Positions 51,389 to 60,740 are shown, numbered from the stretch's first letter. The stretch is 64,000 nt of DNA from DAORHV01 sp964434575 (GCA_964434575.1 CAYSWB010000004.1:1-64000); one strand, 5' to 3'. A program made the numbers and translations. The notes: generated by a model from the letters alone, not told the origin.

Positions 51389-53116
51389 ATGCAGATGACG
51401 AAACGGAATATCCGCGCCGCCGGACTGCTCGTGGGAGCATTGTTGATCGGAGTAGCGGCGACGATGTCGCCCGGCGGTTTCAAGGCCGACTTGCTCACCG
51501 GCAACCCGGATCAGAACCCGCTGTTCATCGACGACGCGTACCGGACGCCGAAATACTCCGAGACGGGTGCTTGGTCCAACATCGCCAAAGGACATGCCAT
51601 GCGCGAGCGAGTGGCGGCCCCGGGTAAGAAGGCCAAGGCCACGTGGTCGTTTCGCAACCTTACGCCTGGCCGCTACGAAGTATGGGTGACCTGGAGCCCG
51701 GATGAAGCCGCCGCTTCCAACGCGCGCTACACCGTTCAGGGACTGAGGAACAAAGCGGTTACCGTGGACCAGCGCAGTGCGCCGCAAGCCGCGGAAGACG
51801 CATCGAACGCCTATGCGGGTCTTGCCTGGCAATCGCTGGGAATCCATGAAGCACAGACCATGCTGACCGTGGAGCTGAGCAACGATGCCAACGGCCGTGT
51901 CTTCGCCGACGCGGTCTTGCTCGTGGCCCTGCCTCCTCCGGCAGCGGATTTGTACGCGCAGTCGGTTTCCCCCGTGGAGCTCGCGCGTCCCGGCGACAAC
52001 GTCACGTTCCTGGCGGGAATCGGTAATGCTGGAACTGAAACCGCCGCTGACACGTCGCTGACCGTCCGGCTGTCTCCGGGCCTGTTGGCGGACGCAAGGC
52101 AGCCCGAGAACCGCTGCTCCGCCAGCGCCGACCGCACGCAGGTCACCTGCCGCTCGGCCCGCCTGCAAAACGGCGAAAAGAAAGGGTACTCGATCGCCGC
52201 CGCAGTCCAGACCGACGCAGAGTGCGGCATTGCGCTGGCAGCCACGGCGACGACGGTGTCCGGTAGCCCCTACGATCCCAATGGAGAGAATAATTCGGCG
52301 TCCGCCGGCTTGAACGTGCACTGCGGCCAGCTTTCCGACCTTTCGGTGAACCTCGTACCCGACGTTTCGGCGACGTCACCGAACGGGCGAATGGTCTTCT
52401 ACGCAGTCAACGTCACCAACAACGGGCCCGACGCGCTGCCGCGCGAAGCGAGCCTGCGCATCGAGAAGCTCGGCGACGACTCGCAGAACTTTACGCTGTT
52501 CAGCGGCGAGAGCACGCCGGGGTGCAACGGTGAAACCTGCATGGTTCCCGCGGGACTGGAGAGCGGGCAAACCGCGACCGTCTCGTTCATCGGCGTGTTT
52601 GAAGACGTACCGGACGACTGCGGCAAAAACGCCAGGACGCGCGTCTCGCTCCTGCCCGTTCCGGAGCAGGCCGGCGACCCGCGCTCGTTCAACAACGCTT
52701 CAGAGGCCTCCGTGATGGTTGAGTGCTCGCAGACCGCCGACGTTTCCGTGACGCTGGATGCCGCTGCGGAAGTGGTGAAGCGCAACGAAACAGTCACCTA
52801 CGGCATCTCGGCCAAGAACGAAGGCCCGGACAACGCCAGCAACCTGCAGATTCTCGCGAAGCCCGCCCGCGACTCGTGGTTCCTGTTCGATCAAATGGAC
52901 TCCCGCTGCCGTCGACTGGGTGTCAGTTCGGACGTCGTGTGCACGCTGCCGTCGTTCTCGCCCGGCGAAACCGTGAACATCGATCTCCCCGCGCAGGTGT
53001 CGGAGTGGGCGGACTGCTCGGGCGACATGCAGGCCGAAGCCGTGGCGCGCGCCACCCCGTGGGACAAAGACAACCGAGACAACAACAAAGACGACGCGAA
53101 CATCCGTTGTGAGTAG
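51389..53116 (+). CDS. Exported protein with golvesin-like and DUF11/CARDB-like domains
   Basis: 575 residues. After a signal anchor (about 10-27), residues 40-180 resemble golvesin C-terminal-type domains, with LTPGRYEVWVTWSPDEAAAS and ARYTV. Three Ig-like repeats follow (from about 187, 313 and 447). Each opens with DL/DVSV and an N-GPD type turn (VTNNGPDALP, AKNEGPDNAS), the DUF11/CARDB pattern, and each contains Cys pairs. Such domains occur in adhesins and sheath proteins. There is no C-terminal anchor, so the protein stays attached through its N-terminus or is released. A TAGAAT (51362-51367) is the likely -10. Confidence 0.75.
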   Translation: MQMTKRNIRAAGLLVGALLIGVAATMSPGGFKADLLTGNPDQNPLFIDDAYRTPKYSETGAWSNIAKGHAMRERVAAPGKKAKATWSFRNLTPGRYEVWVTWSPDEAAASNARYTVQGLRNKAVTVDQRSAPQAAEDASNAYAGLAWQSLGIHEAQTMLTVELSNDANGRVFADAVLLVALPPPAADLYAQSVSPVELARPGDNVTFLAGIGNAGTETAADTSLTVRLSPGLLADARQPENRCSASADRTQVTCRSARLQNGEKKGYSIAAAVQTDAECGIALAATATTVSGSPYDPNGENNSASAGLNVHCGQLSDLSVNLVPDVSATSPNGRMVFYAVNVTNNGPDALPREASLRIEKLGDDSQNFTLFSGESTPGCNGETCMVPAGLESGQTATVSFIGVFEDVPDDCGKNARTRVSLLPVPEQAGDPRSFNNASEASVMVECSQTADVSVTLDAAAEVVKRNETVTYGISAKNEGPDNASNLQILAKPARDSWFLFDQMDSRCRRLGVSSDVVCTLPSFSPGETVNIDLPAQVSEWADCSGDMQAEAVARATPWDKDNRDNNKDDANIRCE

Positions 53117-53118
53117 GT

Positions 53119-53949
53119 CTACTTGAGCTTCGCGTAGGTGTCGCGCATCAGGATCGTGTCCTTCTCGAGGAGAGGGGACTCGCAGACGACCGTGCCCTGG
53201 ATCTTGCGGCGTTTGAGCACGGCGAGGAAGTCCTGCCAGCGCGCGTCGCTTTCTTTCAGCGGCAGATGGTGCTTCTCTCCTTTCGGCCCATACGCGATTC
53301 CCGAGAAATGCATGTGAACATGCTTCAGGGCGTCTTTGCCCAGGTATGTTTGGTAGGCGTCGAACATCTCGTTCCATTCTTTGGCCGTGTTGATGGCCCC
53401 GTTGGTGCGGGCGTGCATGTGCGCCGGGTCCAGCACCGGGTAGATACCGAACTCCTTGCTGACCTTCAGCACCTCTTCCAGCGTGCCGTATTGGGTGGGC
53501 TTGCCCATCGTCTCGTAGCCCAAGTTCACGTCAGGAAAGAAGCGCTTCTTCTGTTTCATGATGTCCTCGGTCGCACGGCGGACGTTGTCGTGGGCCTTCT
53601 TCGGGTCGCCGCCGAGATAGAACGCGGCGTGGACGCACACGGACTTTGCCCCTGCGAGTTGCGCCATGGCGAGCGCGTCCAAAATACGGCGCTTGCTGGC
53701 CGCCATCTTTTCGGGCTCGGACGTGTTCAGATTGATGAAATACGGCGCATGGACGGTCAGGTACATGCCCAGCTCCTCCGCCGTCTCCCGGATCAGCGCC
53801 ATGCGCTCGGGGTTCACCGGCACGCGCTGCACCCATTCCATTTCCATCGCGGTGATGCCGAGTTTTTTGCTGGCGTGCTTCAATCCTTCCACCGTGCCGC
53901 CGGGCTTGGGGGTGGACAGCGGAACTCCGGCGACGGCGAAATGCAGCAT
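53119..53949 (-). CDS. Endonuclease IV-like (AP endonuclease family 2) TIM-barrel protein
   Basis: 276 residues, about the size of Nfo. TIM-barrel strands with metal-ligand-like positions include LTVHAPYFINL, VCVHAAFYLGG, GYETMG, VLDPAHMHART and HVHMHFSGIAY, matching the His/Glu/Asp order of endonuclease IV, which cuts DNA at abasic sites with three zinc ions. Sugar isomerase-type relatives share this fold, so the call is strong at superfamily level. The ATG at 53949 lies 8 bases from a TACAAT box, divergent from the CCA enzyme gene. Confidence 0.82.
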   Translation of the reverse strand: MLHFAVAGVPLSTPKPGGTVEGLKHASKKLGITAMEMEWVQRVPVNPERMALIRETAEELGMYLTVHAPYFINLNTSEPEKMAASKRRILDALAMAQLAGAKSVCVHAAFYLGGDPKKAHDNVRRATEDIMKQKKRFFPDVNLGYETMGKPTQYGTLEEVLKVSKEFGIYPVLDPAHMHARTNGAINTAKEWNEMFDAYQTYLGKDALKHVHMHFSGIAYGPKGEKHHLPLKESDARWQDFLAVLKRRKIQGTVVCESPLLEKDTILMRDTYAKLK

Positions 53950-53956
53950 GGTGCGC

Positions 53957-53962
53957 ATTGTA
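53957..53962 (-). promoter_or_regulatory. -10 of the endonuclease IV-like gene (leaderless)
   Basis: TACAAT on the minus strand ends 8 bases from the ATG at 53949, within a 30-base divergent intergenic region. Confidence 0.6.
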
Positions 53963-53967
53963 GATGC

Positions 53968-53973
53968 TAGAAT
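53968..53973 (+). promoter_or_regulatory. -10 of the CCA enzyme gene (leaderless, extended -10)
   Basis: TGCTAGAAT ends 7 bases before the GTG at 53980. Only 5 bases separate it from the opposite-strand -10. Confidence 0.6.
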
Positions 53974-53979
53974 CGGCGT

Positions 53980-55332
53980 GTGCCAATCGCCCGCGACATC
54001 ATCGACCGGACCATCGCGTCCACGTTGGGCGAGGCCGGTTACGAAGTCGTGGTCATGCTGACGGACGCGGGGCACGAAGCATGGTGGGTGGGCGGCGGCG
54101 TCCGCGACATGCTGCTGGGCAAGCTGCCGAACGACATCGATATCGCCACCTCCGCAATGCCGGCCGACGTCGTGAAGCTGTTTCCCAAATCCGATGATTC
54201 GGCTTCCGCGCTCGGGGCGGTGGTGGTGAGCCACAAAGGCATGCGCTTCGAAATCACCACGTTCCGCCAGGACGACGCGGCTTCGGACGGCCGCCACCCG
54301 GAATCGGTGAAATTCGGCACCCGGCAGGAGGATTCCGTGCGCCGCGACCTGACCGTGAACGCGGTGTACTGGCACCCGGTGACGGTGGAACTGTTCGATC
54401 CCCACGGCGGCGAGATGGACGTGAAAGAACTGCTGATCAAATTCATCGGTGACGCCGAGCAGCGCATCCGCCACGACGCGCTGCGCTCCTTGCGCGCGAT
54501 CCGGTTCCGCGCGTTGCTCAACGGGCAATACCATCCCGCGACGTTCAAGGCCCTGCAGAAGACCGCCGAGCTGACGAAAGGCCTTTCCGGAGGACGGCAG
54601 CTGGCCGAGTTCGAGAAGATGCTGATGGGCCCCAACGCCGACCGGGCGCTGGAGGACTTGTGGGAAACCGGCGTGCTCGAGCGCATCCTGCCCGAACTGC
54701 ATGCCTGCAAAGGCGTCCCGCAGCCCATCGAATACCACAAGGAAGGCGATGTCTGGGCGCACACGCGCCAGCTGGCGCGCAGCTTCACGGATGACCACGG
54801 CGCCGACGTGCGCATCGCGGGAGTGTTCCACGACTGCGGCAAAGTGCAGACGTTTTCCGTGAAAGAGCGCATCCGGTTCGATCATCACGCGCAAGTATCA
54901 GCCGACATCACGAAAGGCGTGCTGGACCGCATGCAGATGCCGTCCGTGCGGCGCGATAAGATCTGCTGGCTGATCCGGCACCACATGATGATGGGCACGT
55001 TCTTCGAGATCGACATGAAGCGCAAGTCGCACTGGTACCACCATCCGTGGTTCTCGGAACTCCTGCAGCTGTTTTGGCTGGATATCGCGGGAACGACCCC
55101 GTCGGATTTCCGCATGTACGACAAGATCGTCGACGATTACAACGCCTTCTTGGACAGCCACCCGCGTCCGCAGAAGCCGCTGCTATCCGGCGACGAAGTC
55201 ATGGCCCTGCTCGGCATCGGGCCCGGCGAACAAGTTGGAAAAGTCCTGAAGGAACTCCACGAGGAGCAGATGGCCAAGCGCATCACCAAAAAAGCCGAAG
55301 CCAGGGAATTCCTGCTCAAGCGCAAGTCATGA
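53980..55332 (+). CDS. cca: CCA tRNA nucleotidyltransferase with HD domain
   Basis: 450 residues. The polymerase-beta-like head has WWVGGGVRDMLLGKLPNDID (the GG-x-VRD and DxD motifs), followed by RRDLTVNAVYW and the HDALRSLRAIRFRALLN helices. Residues about 260-350 form an HD domain (VFHDCGK). It adds or repairs the 3' CCA of tRNAs. All complete tRNA genes in this window already encode CCA, so a repair role is likely. The GTG start is set by the -10 box and the family N-terminus. Confidence 0.93.
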   Translation: MPIARDIIDRTIASTLGEAGYEVVVMLTDAGHEAWWVGGGVRDMLLGKLPNDIDIATSAMPADVVKLFPKSDDSASALGAVVVSHKGMRFEITTFRQDDAASDGRHPESVKFGTRQEDSVRRDLTVNAVYWHPVTVELFDPHGGEMDVKELLIKFIGDAEQRIRHDALRSLRAIRFRALLNGQYHPATFKALQKTAELTKGLSGGRQLAEFEKMLMGPNADRALEDLWETGVLERILPELHACKGVPQPIEYHKEGDVWAHTRQLARSFTDDHGADVRIAGVFHDCGKVQTFSVKERIRFDHHAQVSADITKGVLDRMQMPSVRRDKICWLIRHHMMMGTFFEIDMKRKSHWYHHPWFSELLQLFWLDIAGTTPSDFRMYDKIVDDYNAFLDSHPRPQKPLLSGDEVMALLGIGPGEQVGKVLKELHEEQMAKRITKKAEAREFLLKRKS

Positions 55333-55874
55333 AGCGGGCGTTCATCATCCACGGCTGGAATTCCGCGCCGCTCGACGGCTGGAAACCGTGGCTGAACAAC
55401 GAGCTCAACACGCGCGGCTATACCGTGCGCACGCCGCACTTGCCGAATACACGCCATCCCGACAGGTACCGCTGGGTGGAGGAGCTCACGAAGGTCATCG
55501 GTACGCCGGATGCTGCGTGCGACTTGATCGGCCACAGCCTCGGCTGCACGGCCATCCTGCGGTACGTCGAATCGCTTGCTCCGGGGCAACGCGTGGGCAA
55601 ACTCGTTTTGGTGGCCGGATTCGCCGAGGACTTGGGGATAGAGGACGTTGCGAACTTCGTGGACGAGCCGTTCGATTTCGAAAAGATCAAAGCGGCGGCG
55701 CGAAACATCATCAGCATCCGCTCCGATGCCGACCCGTATATCTCCCAGCAGCAGTTCGACCGGCTCGAGAAAGCGCTGGGCGCCAAGAAGGTACTGGTGA
55801 AGGGCGGCAAACACTTCAGTTCATCCGAGGGCTGCTACCAGTTGTCCGAGGCCCTTGAAGCGATCATTCGTTAG
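55329..55874 (+). CDS. RBBP9/YdeN-type serine hydrolase
   Basis: 181 residues, a small alpha/beta hydrolase. IIHGWNSAP is the oxyanion-side loop, nucleophile Ser70 sits in GHSLG, and His of KGGKHFSSSEG is near the end, matching the RBBP9 family. Substrates in bacteria are mostly unknown. Its ATG overlaps the cca stop (ATGA), so the two are translationally coupled. Confidence 0.85.
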   Translation: MKRAFIIHGWNSAPLDGWKPWLNNELNTRGYTVRTPHLPNTRHPDRYRWVEELTKVIGTPDAACDLIGHSLGCTAILRYVESLAPGQRVGKLVLVAGFAEDLGIEDVANFVDEPFDFEKIKAAARNIISIRSDADPYISQQQFDRLEKALGAKKVLVKGGKHFSSSEGCYQLSEALEAIIR

Positions 55875-56287
55875 TCCTGCTTCGCGTCCTCCGCCGACTC
55901 TGCGATGCGCGCTTGCAGAACCGCGCGAACCGTCATGATGTAGACCAGAGGCACCCGATTGTCATCGCTATTCATGCAATCGTACGCCACGGCCCGGCTC
56001 ATCAAGCGCGGATCATCGAGATACGCCCGATCGCTTTGCTTTTCAGCGTTAACAAGCGCACGAGCAGCCTCAAACTCCAGTGCCATCATTTTCAAAAAGC
56101 TGCAGCCCCTACGGGACGTTCGCAAGAGTGCGTCGACGCGATCGGCCGCCTGCTGATCAATGTCCCGAAGCATCGAAGTCGGATCCTCGCACTGCATGAC
56201 TGCCTCTGCAGTAGGTTGCCAGGTAGCCGGCAATTCGTGAGTTGCTGCTTCCTTCATGGAAGAAATTTTAAGATTTTGCAAACCCAT
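55871..56287 (-). CDS. Hypothetical protein in lower-GC patch
   Basis: 138 residues, helical, soluble. The start may be the ATG at 56287 or the one at 56257. It overlaps the end of the hydrolase gene by 4 bases on the opposite strand. Base composition is lower in G+C than neighbouring genes, especially 56230-56370. No family recognised; possibly acquired. Confidence 0.5.
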   Translation of the reverse strand: MGLQNLKISSMKEAATHELPATWQPTAEAVMQCEDPTSMLRDIDQQAADRVDALLRTSRRGCSFLKMMALEFEAARALVNAEKQSDRAYLDDPRLMSRAVAYDCMNSDDNRVPLVYIMTVRAVLQARIAESAEDAKQD

Positions 56288-56357
56288 GTCAATTGTTTGG
56301 AAATGACAATTCAGCAGGTGGACATGACTCGAAGAAACAGCTTGTCAAAGAAACGCT

Positions 56358-56364
56358 ACAAGGA
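56358..56364 (+). promoter_or_regulatory. Shine-Dalgarno site of the FkbM-type gene
   Basis: AAGGAGG followed by AGA sits a few bases before the ATG at 56370. It is the only strong ribosome binding site found in the window. Confidence 0.7.
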
Positions 56365-56369
56365 GGAGA

Positions 56370-57095
56370 ATGACCCTTATGCCGGGAACGCTTCGCAAGA
56401 TCGGCATGGTCGCCGCCAACATGCTGCGCCGTGAGCCGTCGGCCGTGGCGGGATCGTGGGACAGGGCGGAGGTGTTTTCGAAGATCCCGCGCGGAATCGG
56501 CACGATCATCGACATCGGGGCGCACGCCGGCGAGTTCGCCGCGGCCGCGGCAAAGCAGTTTCCGGACGCCATCATCCTCGGTTTCGAGCCGCTGCGCGCC
56601 TGCCAGAAGGCCTGGCACGCCAATACCGCCGGCATCCGCCATCGCGAATACTACGCCTGCGCGCTGGGAGCGGAAAACGGCGTGGCCGTTATCCACCGCA
56701 ACGCGTTCACGCCCGCGTCTTCCATGCTGCACGGCGAACCGCTTCTGACGAGAGCGTTCCCGTACACGTTTCATTCCAAGGACGAAAAGATCCGCATCCG
56801 CAAGCTCGACGACGTGCTCTACGGACGCCATTTGCCGGGCAAGATCCTGCTGAAAATCGACGTGCAGGGCTACGAAGACCGCGTGCTGAAAGGCGCAATG
56901 GAAACGCTGAAGTCCGTGGACGCGGTGCTCATCGAGCTGACGGCGAAGCGCCTCTACAAGGAACAAGCCATGGAGGGGGACGTTCGCACGATGTTGGAGC
57001 ACGCGGGCTTCCGTTTCGCCGGACACTGCGGCGACATTCGGCACCTGCTCACCGGCGACACGGTGCAGCGCGACGCGTTGTTCATCCGGTCCTGA
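56370..57095 (+). CDS. FkbM family methyltransferase
   Basis: 241 residues. Motif I IIDIGAHAGEFAAAAAKQFP, then ILGFEPLRAC, and the FkbM segment KILLKIDVQGYEDRVLKGA are diagnostic. FkbM-type enzymes O-methylate sugars or polyketides, often in surface polysaccharide clusters, which fits the epimerase, transferase and exporter genes that follow. It begins with a clear AGGAGG, unlike its neighbours. Confidence 0.92.
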   Translation: MTLMPGTLRKIGMVAANMLRREPSAVAGSWDRAEVFSKIPRGIGTIIDIGAHAGEFAAAAAKQFPDAIILGFEPLRACQKAWHANTAGIRHREYYACALGAENGVAVIHRNAFTPASSMLHGEPLLTRAFPYTFHSKDEKIRIRKLDDVLYGRHLPGKILLKIDVQGYEDRVLKGAMETLKSVDAVLIELTAKRLYKEQAMEGDVRTMLEHAGFRFAGHCGDIRHLLTGDTVQRDALFIRS

Positions 57096-57099
57096 CTGG

Positions 57100-57105
57100 T
57101 ACAAT
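57100..57105 (+). promoter_or_regulatory. -10 of the epimerase gene (leaderless)
   Basis: TACAAT ends 8 bases before the GTG at 57113. Confidence 0.55.
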
Positions 57106-57112
57106 CCGTTCC

Positions 57113-58168
57113 GTGCGCCGACGTGCCCTCATCACCGGTAGCAGCGGGCTGATCGGTTCGAGCATGGTGCTTTTTTTGCAGGAACTGGGATGGGAAACGG
57201 TCGGGGTGGACAACAACATGCGCTCCGAGTTCTTCGGCAAGGACGGCGACACCGACGCGACCCTGCGCCGCCTGCAGGATGCGGCACCGGACTTCCGCCA
57301 CACCGATATCGACGTGCGCGACCGCAAGGCCATGGACCAGATCGTGGAAGTGGTGCGCCCTTCGCTGATCGTGCACGCCGCCGCGCAACCCTCGCACGAC
57401 CTGGCCCGCGACATGCCTCTGGTGGATTTCGACATCAATGCCGTCGGCACCATCAACCTGCTGGAGGCGGCGCGCAAGTACTGCCCCGCGTCGCCGTTCG
57501 TGTACTTGAGCACCAACAAGGTCTACGGCGACGCCCCGAACCGCGTTCCGCTGAAGGAATTCCCGCTGCGGTACGACTACGCCGCTCCCGGCATGCAGGG
57601 CATCGACGAAACCTGCCCGGTCGACAACGTGCATCACACGCTCATGGGCGCTTCCAAGCTGGCCGCGGACATCCTGGTGCAGGAATACGGGCGCAATTAC
57701 GCCATGCCCACGGTGTGTTTCCGTTGCGGCTGCCTTACCGGTTCGGCGCAAGCCGGAGCGGAACAGCACGGCTTCTTGGCGTACATGGCCCGCGCCACGG
57801 CGGAAGGAAGGACGTACCGCGTGTTCGGATACGGCGGAAAGCAGGTCCGCGACAACCTGCATGCCAAAGACGTATGCGCCGCCGCGTACGCGTTCTTTTG
57901 CAACCCCAAGCAGGCGGCTGTCTACAACTTAGGCGGCGGGCGCGCCAACAGCGTGTCGGTCCTGGAAGCGCTGGAGCGTTTCGCGCTGCTGCACGACCGC
58001 GAGCCCCGCACGGAACTCCTGGAGAAGCACCGGGTCGGTGATCACCTGTGCTACATCACCGACACGAGGAAGTTCCGCGGCGATTATCCGGAGTGGAAGC
58101 CGCAAATGGGGCTGGACGCCATCTTCGAAGAATTCGCACGCACCGCAGCCGTCGCCAAGCCATGCTGA
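57113..58168 (+). CDS. CDP-paratose 2-epimerase-like SDR sugar epimerase
   Basis: 351 residues. The extended SDR start is RRRALITGSSGLIGSS. The family features VDNNMRSEFFGKDGDT, AAAQPSHDLA and YLSTNKVYGDAPNRVPLKE match RfbE-type CDP-paratose epimerases. The Tyr-x3-Lys equivalent is shifted in this subgroup (HHTLMGASKLAAD). These enzymes use tightly bound NAD to invert a sugar carbon in deoxyhexose synthesis. The GTG start is fixed by the nucleotide-binding motif and the -10 box at 57100. Confidence 0.88.
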   Translation: MRRRALITGSSGLIGSSMVLFLQELGWETVGVDNNMRSEFFGKDGDTDATLRRLQDAAPDFRHTDIDVRDRKAMDQIVEVVRPSLIVHAAAQPSHDLARDMPLVDFDINAVGTINLLEAARKYCPASPFVYLSTNKVYGDAPNRVPLKEFPLRYDYAAPGMQGIDETCPVDNVHHTLMGASKLAADILVQEYGRNYAMPTVCFRCGCLTGSAQAGAEQHGFLAYMARATAEGRTYRVFGYGGKQVRDNLHAKDVCAAAYAFFCNPKQAAVYNLGGGRANSVSVLEALERFALLHDREPRTELLEKHRVGDHLCYITDTRKFRGDYPEWKPQMGLDAIFEEFARTAAVAKPC

Positions 58169-59006
58169 GGATCGCCCACATCGTCAAACCGATGGCCGCG
58201 AAACCGGGCAGCGAGCATGCCGTCGCGCAGCCGATCACATTCGAAAGCATGCGCCGCGCCAAGTCGCTGGCGGGGGAGGGGATCGCCGTCGAATTCTGGC
58301 CACGGCCTTTCCGGGCGAGTTGCACGCCATCCCCGGAGACTTCCTCCACACCAAGCCGCTGGACCGCTCGGCCGGGGATCTTCGGCCGTTCCGCATTCCG
58401 CGTCCGCTGCCCGTTTTGCGTGACGTGCTCGATAGGTTGTATCGCTCTTCCGACGCCGAGTGGTTCATCTACACCAACGTGGATATCGCGTTGCAGCCGC
58501 ATTTCTATGCGTCGGTGAAGCGGTTCATCGATTCCGGGTACGACGCCTTCACCATCAACCGCCGCACCGTCACGACCGCATACGACGGTCCCGCGGATCT
58601 GCCCGGGCTCTATGCCGAGAAGGGGAGTCCTCATCCGGGTTACGACTGCTTCGTGTTTCGCCGCGACGCGTACCCGGCGTACGTGCTGGGCGACGTGCTG
58701 CTCGGTTGCGGGCATGTGGACACTCCGCTTGTCTGCTCCATGATCGCCAACGCGAAGAAGTTCAAGGATTTCACCGATGAGCACCTGACGTTCCATTTGG
58801 GCGATAGCCGGACGTGGTGGAGCTGGAAATTCCGCGACTACCTGCTGTTCAACGACCGGGAGGCGGCGCGTGCGTTGCTCGAAGCGGCGCGACGCGGCGG
58901 ATTTTTGGGTCGCATCCGTCCGCATGTACGCGTCCTGCTTCACATACCGCTGCTGAAAAACTCGATACTGGTCCGGGAATGGAAACGCCTCTTTCGGCAC
59001 GCATGA
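58162..59006 (+). pseudogene. Glycosyltransferase-like protein, frameshifted
   Basis: The ATG at 58162 (MLRIAHIVKPMAAKPGSEHA) overlaps the epimerase stop and reads to VEFW at about 58299. Coding then continues in another frame: ATAFPGELHAIPGDF to the stop at 59006, with DAEWFIYTNVDIALQPHFY resembling the DxD-like region of transferases. One inserted G after TGG (58297-58299) would restore a continuous protein of about 281 residues. This may be an assembly or sequencing deletion or a true mutation. The downstream gene overlaps the stop by ATGA, as in an intact operon. Confidence 0.7.
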
Positions 59007-60721
59007 GTACCCGACGTCCTTCCGTCGGCTGGCTGATTGCAGGCGCGTATTGCCTGACGTTGCTGGCAGCAACGGTGTGGGTGGCCTACGTGTTCGGCGT
59101 GCCGGTTCCGTTCGCAGAAACCATGTACTTCACGCGTCTGCTCGAAAACGCGCAGCAGTACGGATACATGGACCTGCGGACGTCTATGCTTGCGATCCGC
59201 GAACAACAGGTCTTCTTCCCGACCATGATGGCCCATCTCACGGGCATCGTTTTCGGCCTGCCGGCGCTCAGCGTCGGAAGCGTCCGGTTATTCACCATGT
59301 TGACGCCCGTGTTCGCGTTCGCGAGCCTCTTTTGCATCCTGCAACTCGCCCGCGCGACCATGCGCCATCGCCCCGAATCCTCGCGGGTGTGGTTTGCCAT
59401 CTTCGCCGCCACCGCGATCTTTTCGCTGTCGCATTGGGAAACATGGTCGGCGATGACGTACGCGTTCACCATGGCGGTCGCCCTGTCGTTGTCCGCCCTG
59501 ACGCTGCTGTCGCTACGCAAACATACGGCCACGGTCGTGGCTTCCGCCGCAGCGCTGTGCTTCATCGCATCGTTCACGCTCTCCAGCGGGTTGGCGACGT
59601 GGGTGGCCGCGCTGCCGCTCCTGTGCTGGGCCGACGGAAGGGGAACGCCGCGGTTCAGGCGCGTCGCGGTCATCGCGTGGATGCTGTCCGCCGCGGTGAC
59701 GTTCGGAATGTTTCTGCTCAGCTACGTGACGTACGTGCCGGTGCATGCGCCGCAGGAAGGCGGCATTCTGCCGCTCAAATACGTTCTGTACTTTTTCACG
59801 CTGCTCGGCTCGCCCGTCGCCGGCTGGGCTCAGTACTGGACATGGCCTTCTTTCGGCGCCGGTATCGCGGTATCCGCGGCGACGTTGGCGCTTTTGCGCC
59901 GCGTGCGGCGTTCGCCCCGCCGTCAGGAGCTTTTGCCGTGGGTTTCGATCGTGCTGCTGTGCATCGTGACCGCCGCGATGATTACCTTCGGCCGCACGCA
60001 GCACGGCTCGGTGACCGCGCTCAGTTCCCGCTTCACCACACTGTTGTGTCCGCTGCTGGTTTCACTCGGAGCAATCGCCGTCATCGAAGAACTGCAGGGC
60101 AAACGTGCCCGGTGGTGGCTCATCTGCTTCTTCGTTGTACAAGGCTGCTTCTTGGTCGCGGGAGCGCAAAGCCTGCTGAGTCGGCGCATTCACCTGGCCA
60201 TTGCCGACGGATGCCTGAGAACGCACCGCATTTCGTCCGACCACTGCTTAGGACGCCTGACGTTCAATATTCCCGAAGAGGCCCGCATGCGGGCGGAGGC
60301 CATGGAGCGGCTGGGAGTACTTGAGGAGTTCGTCTTGCCGGCCGATACACCCGTCGGCAAGCGGGTGAAGGACCGCGACGCCGCATGGGTGGATTCCGTG
60401 GAGCCGGGGCCCGACACGCCCGTCCTTGTCACGGGCTGGGCCATTCGGGACGGATGCGCCGCCTGGGACGTGGTCTTCACGGCCGGACCGGAACGGACGC
60501 TGGTCGCCTACACGCATGCGGTCCGGCCGCGATGGGACGCATTCAAAGGCTGCGGAACCTTCTCCGGCTGGTACCTGGAGCTGGATCCCGCGAAGCTTCC
60601 GCCGCAGGCGCTCAAGTACCCCATCGACACATGGGTCTACGACCGCGCATCCGCCTCGCTGATTCCGACCGGGGCGCCGCGGTTTACCATTCAGCCGATG
60701 GAAATCCTGTATTCCGGCTGA
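59003..60721 (+). CDS. Polytopic membrane protein of glycan cluster
   Basis: 572 residues. Residues 1-400 form about ten transmembrane helices with a first extracytoplasmic loop carrying PFAETMYFTRLLENAQQYGY, a layout like GT-C glycosyltransferases. No firm DxD or PMT motif is seen. The last 170 residues are a soluble domain ending in a strand-rich part (VLVTGWAIRDGCAAWDVVF). The ATG at 59003 overlaps the stop of the preceding frame. It may be a glycan transferase or polymerase; not assigned. Confidence 0.7.
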   Translation: MSTRRPSVGWLIAGAYCLTLLAATVWVAYVFGVPVPFAETMYFTRLLENAQQYGYMDLRTSMLAIREQQVFFPTMMAHLTGIVFGLPALSVGSVRLFTMLTPVFAFASLFCILQLARATMRHRPESSRVWFAIFAATAIFSLSHWETWSAMTYAFTMAVALSLSALTLLSLRKHTATVVASAAALCFIASFTLSSGLATWVAALPLLCWADGRGTPRFRRVAVIAWMLSAAVTFGMFLLSYVTYVPVHAPQEGGILPLKYVLYFFTLLGSPVAGWAQYWTWPSFGAGIAVSAATLALLRRVRRSPRRQELLPWVSIVLLCIVTAAMITFGRTQHGSVTALSSRFTTLLCPLLVSLGAIAVIEELQGKRARWWLICFFVVQGCFLVAGAQSLLSRRIHLAIADGCLRTHRISSDHCLGRLTFNIPEEARMRAEAMERLGVLEEFVLPADTPVGKRVKDRDAAWVDSVEPGPDTPVLVTGWAIRDGCAAWDVVFTAGPERTLVAYTHAVRPRWDAFKGCGTFSGWYLELDPAKLPPQALKYPIDTWVYDRASASLIPTGAPRFTIQPMEILYSG

Positions 60722-60728
60722 CACGGGG

Positions 60729-60734
60729 TACAAT
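60729..60734 (+). promoter_or_regulatory. -10 of the ABC exporter gene (leaderless)
   Basis: TACAAT ends 7 bases before the GTG at 60741. Confidence 0.55.
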
Positions 60735-60740
60735 GCCGCC

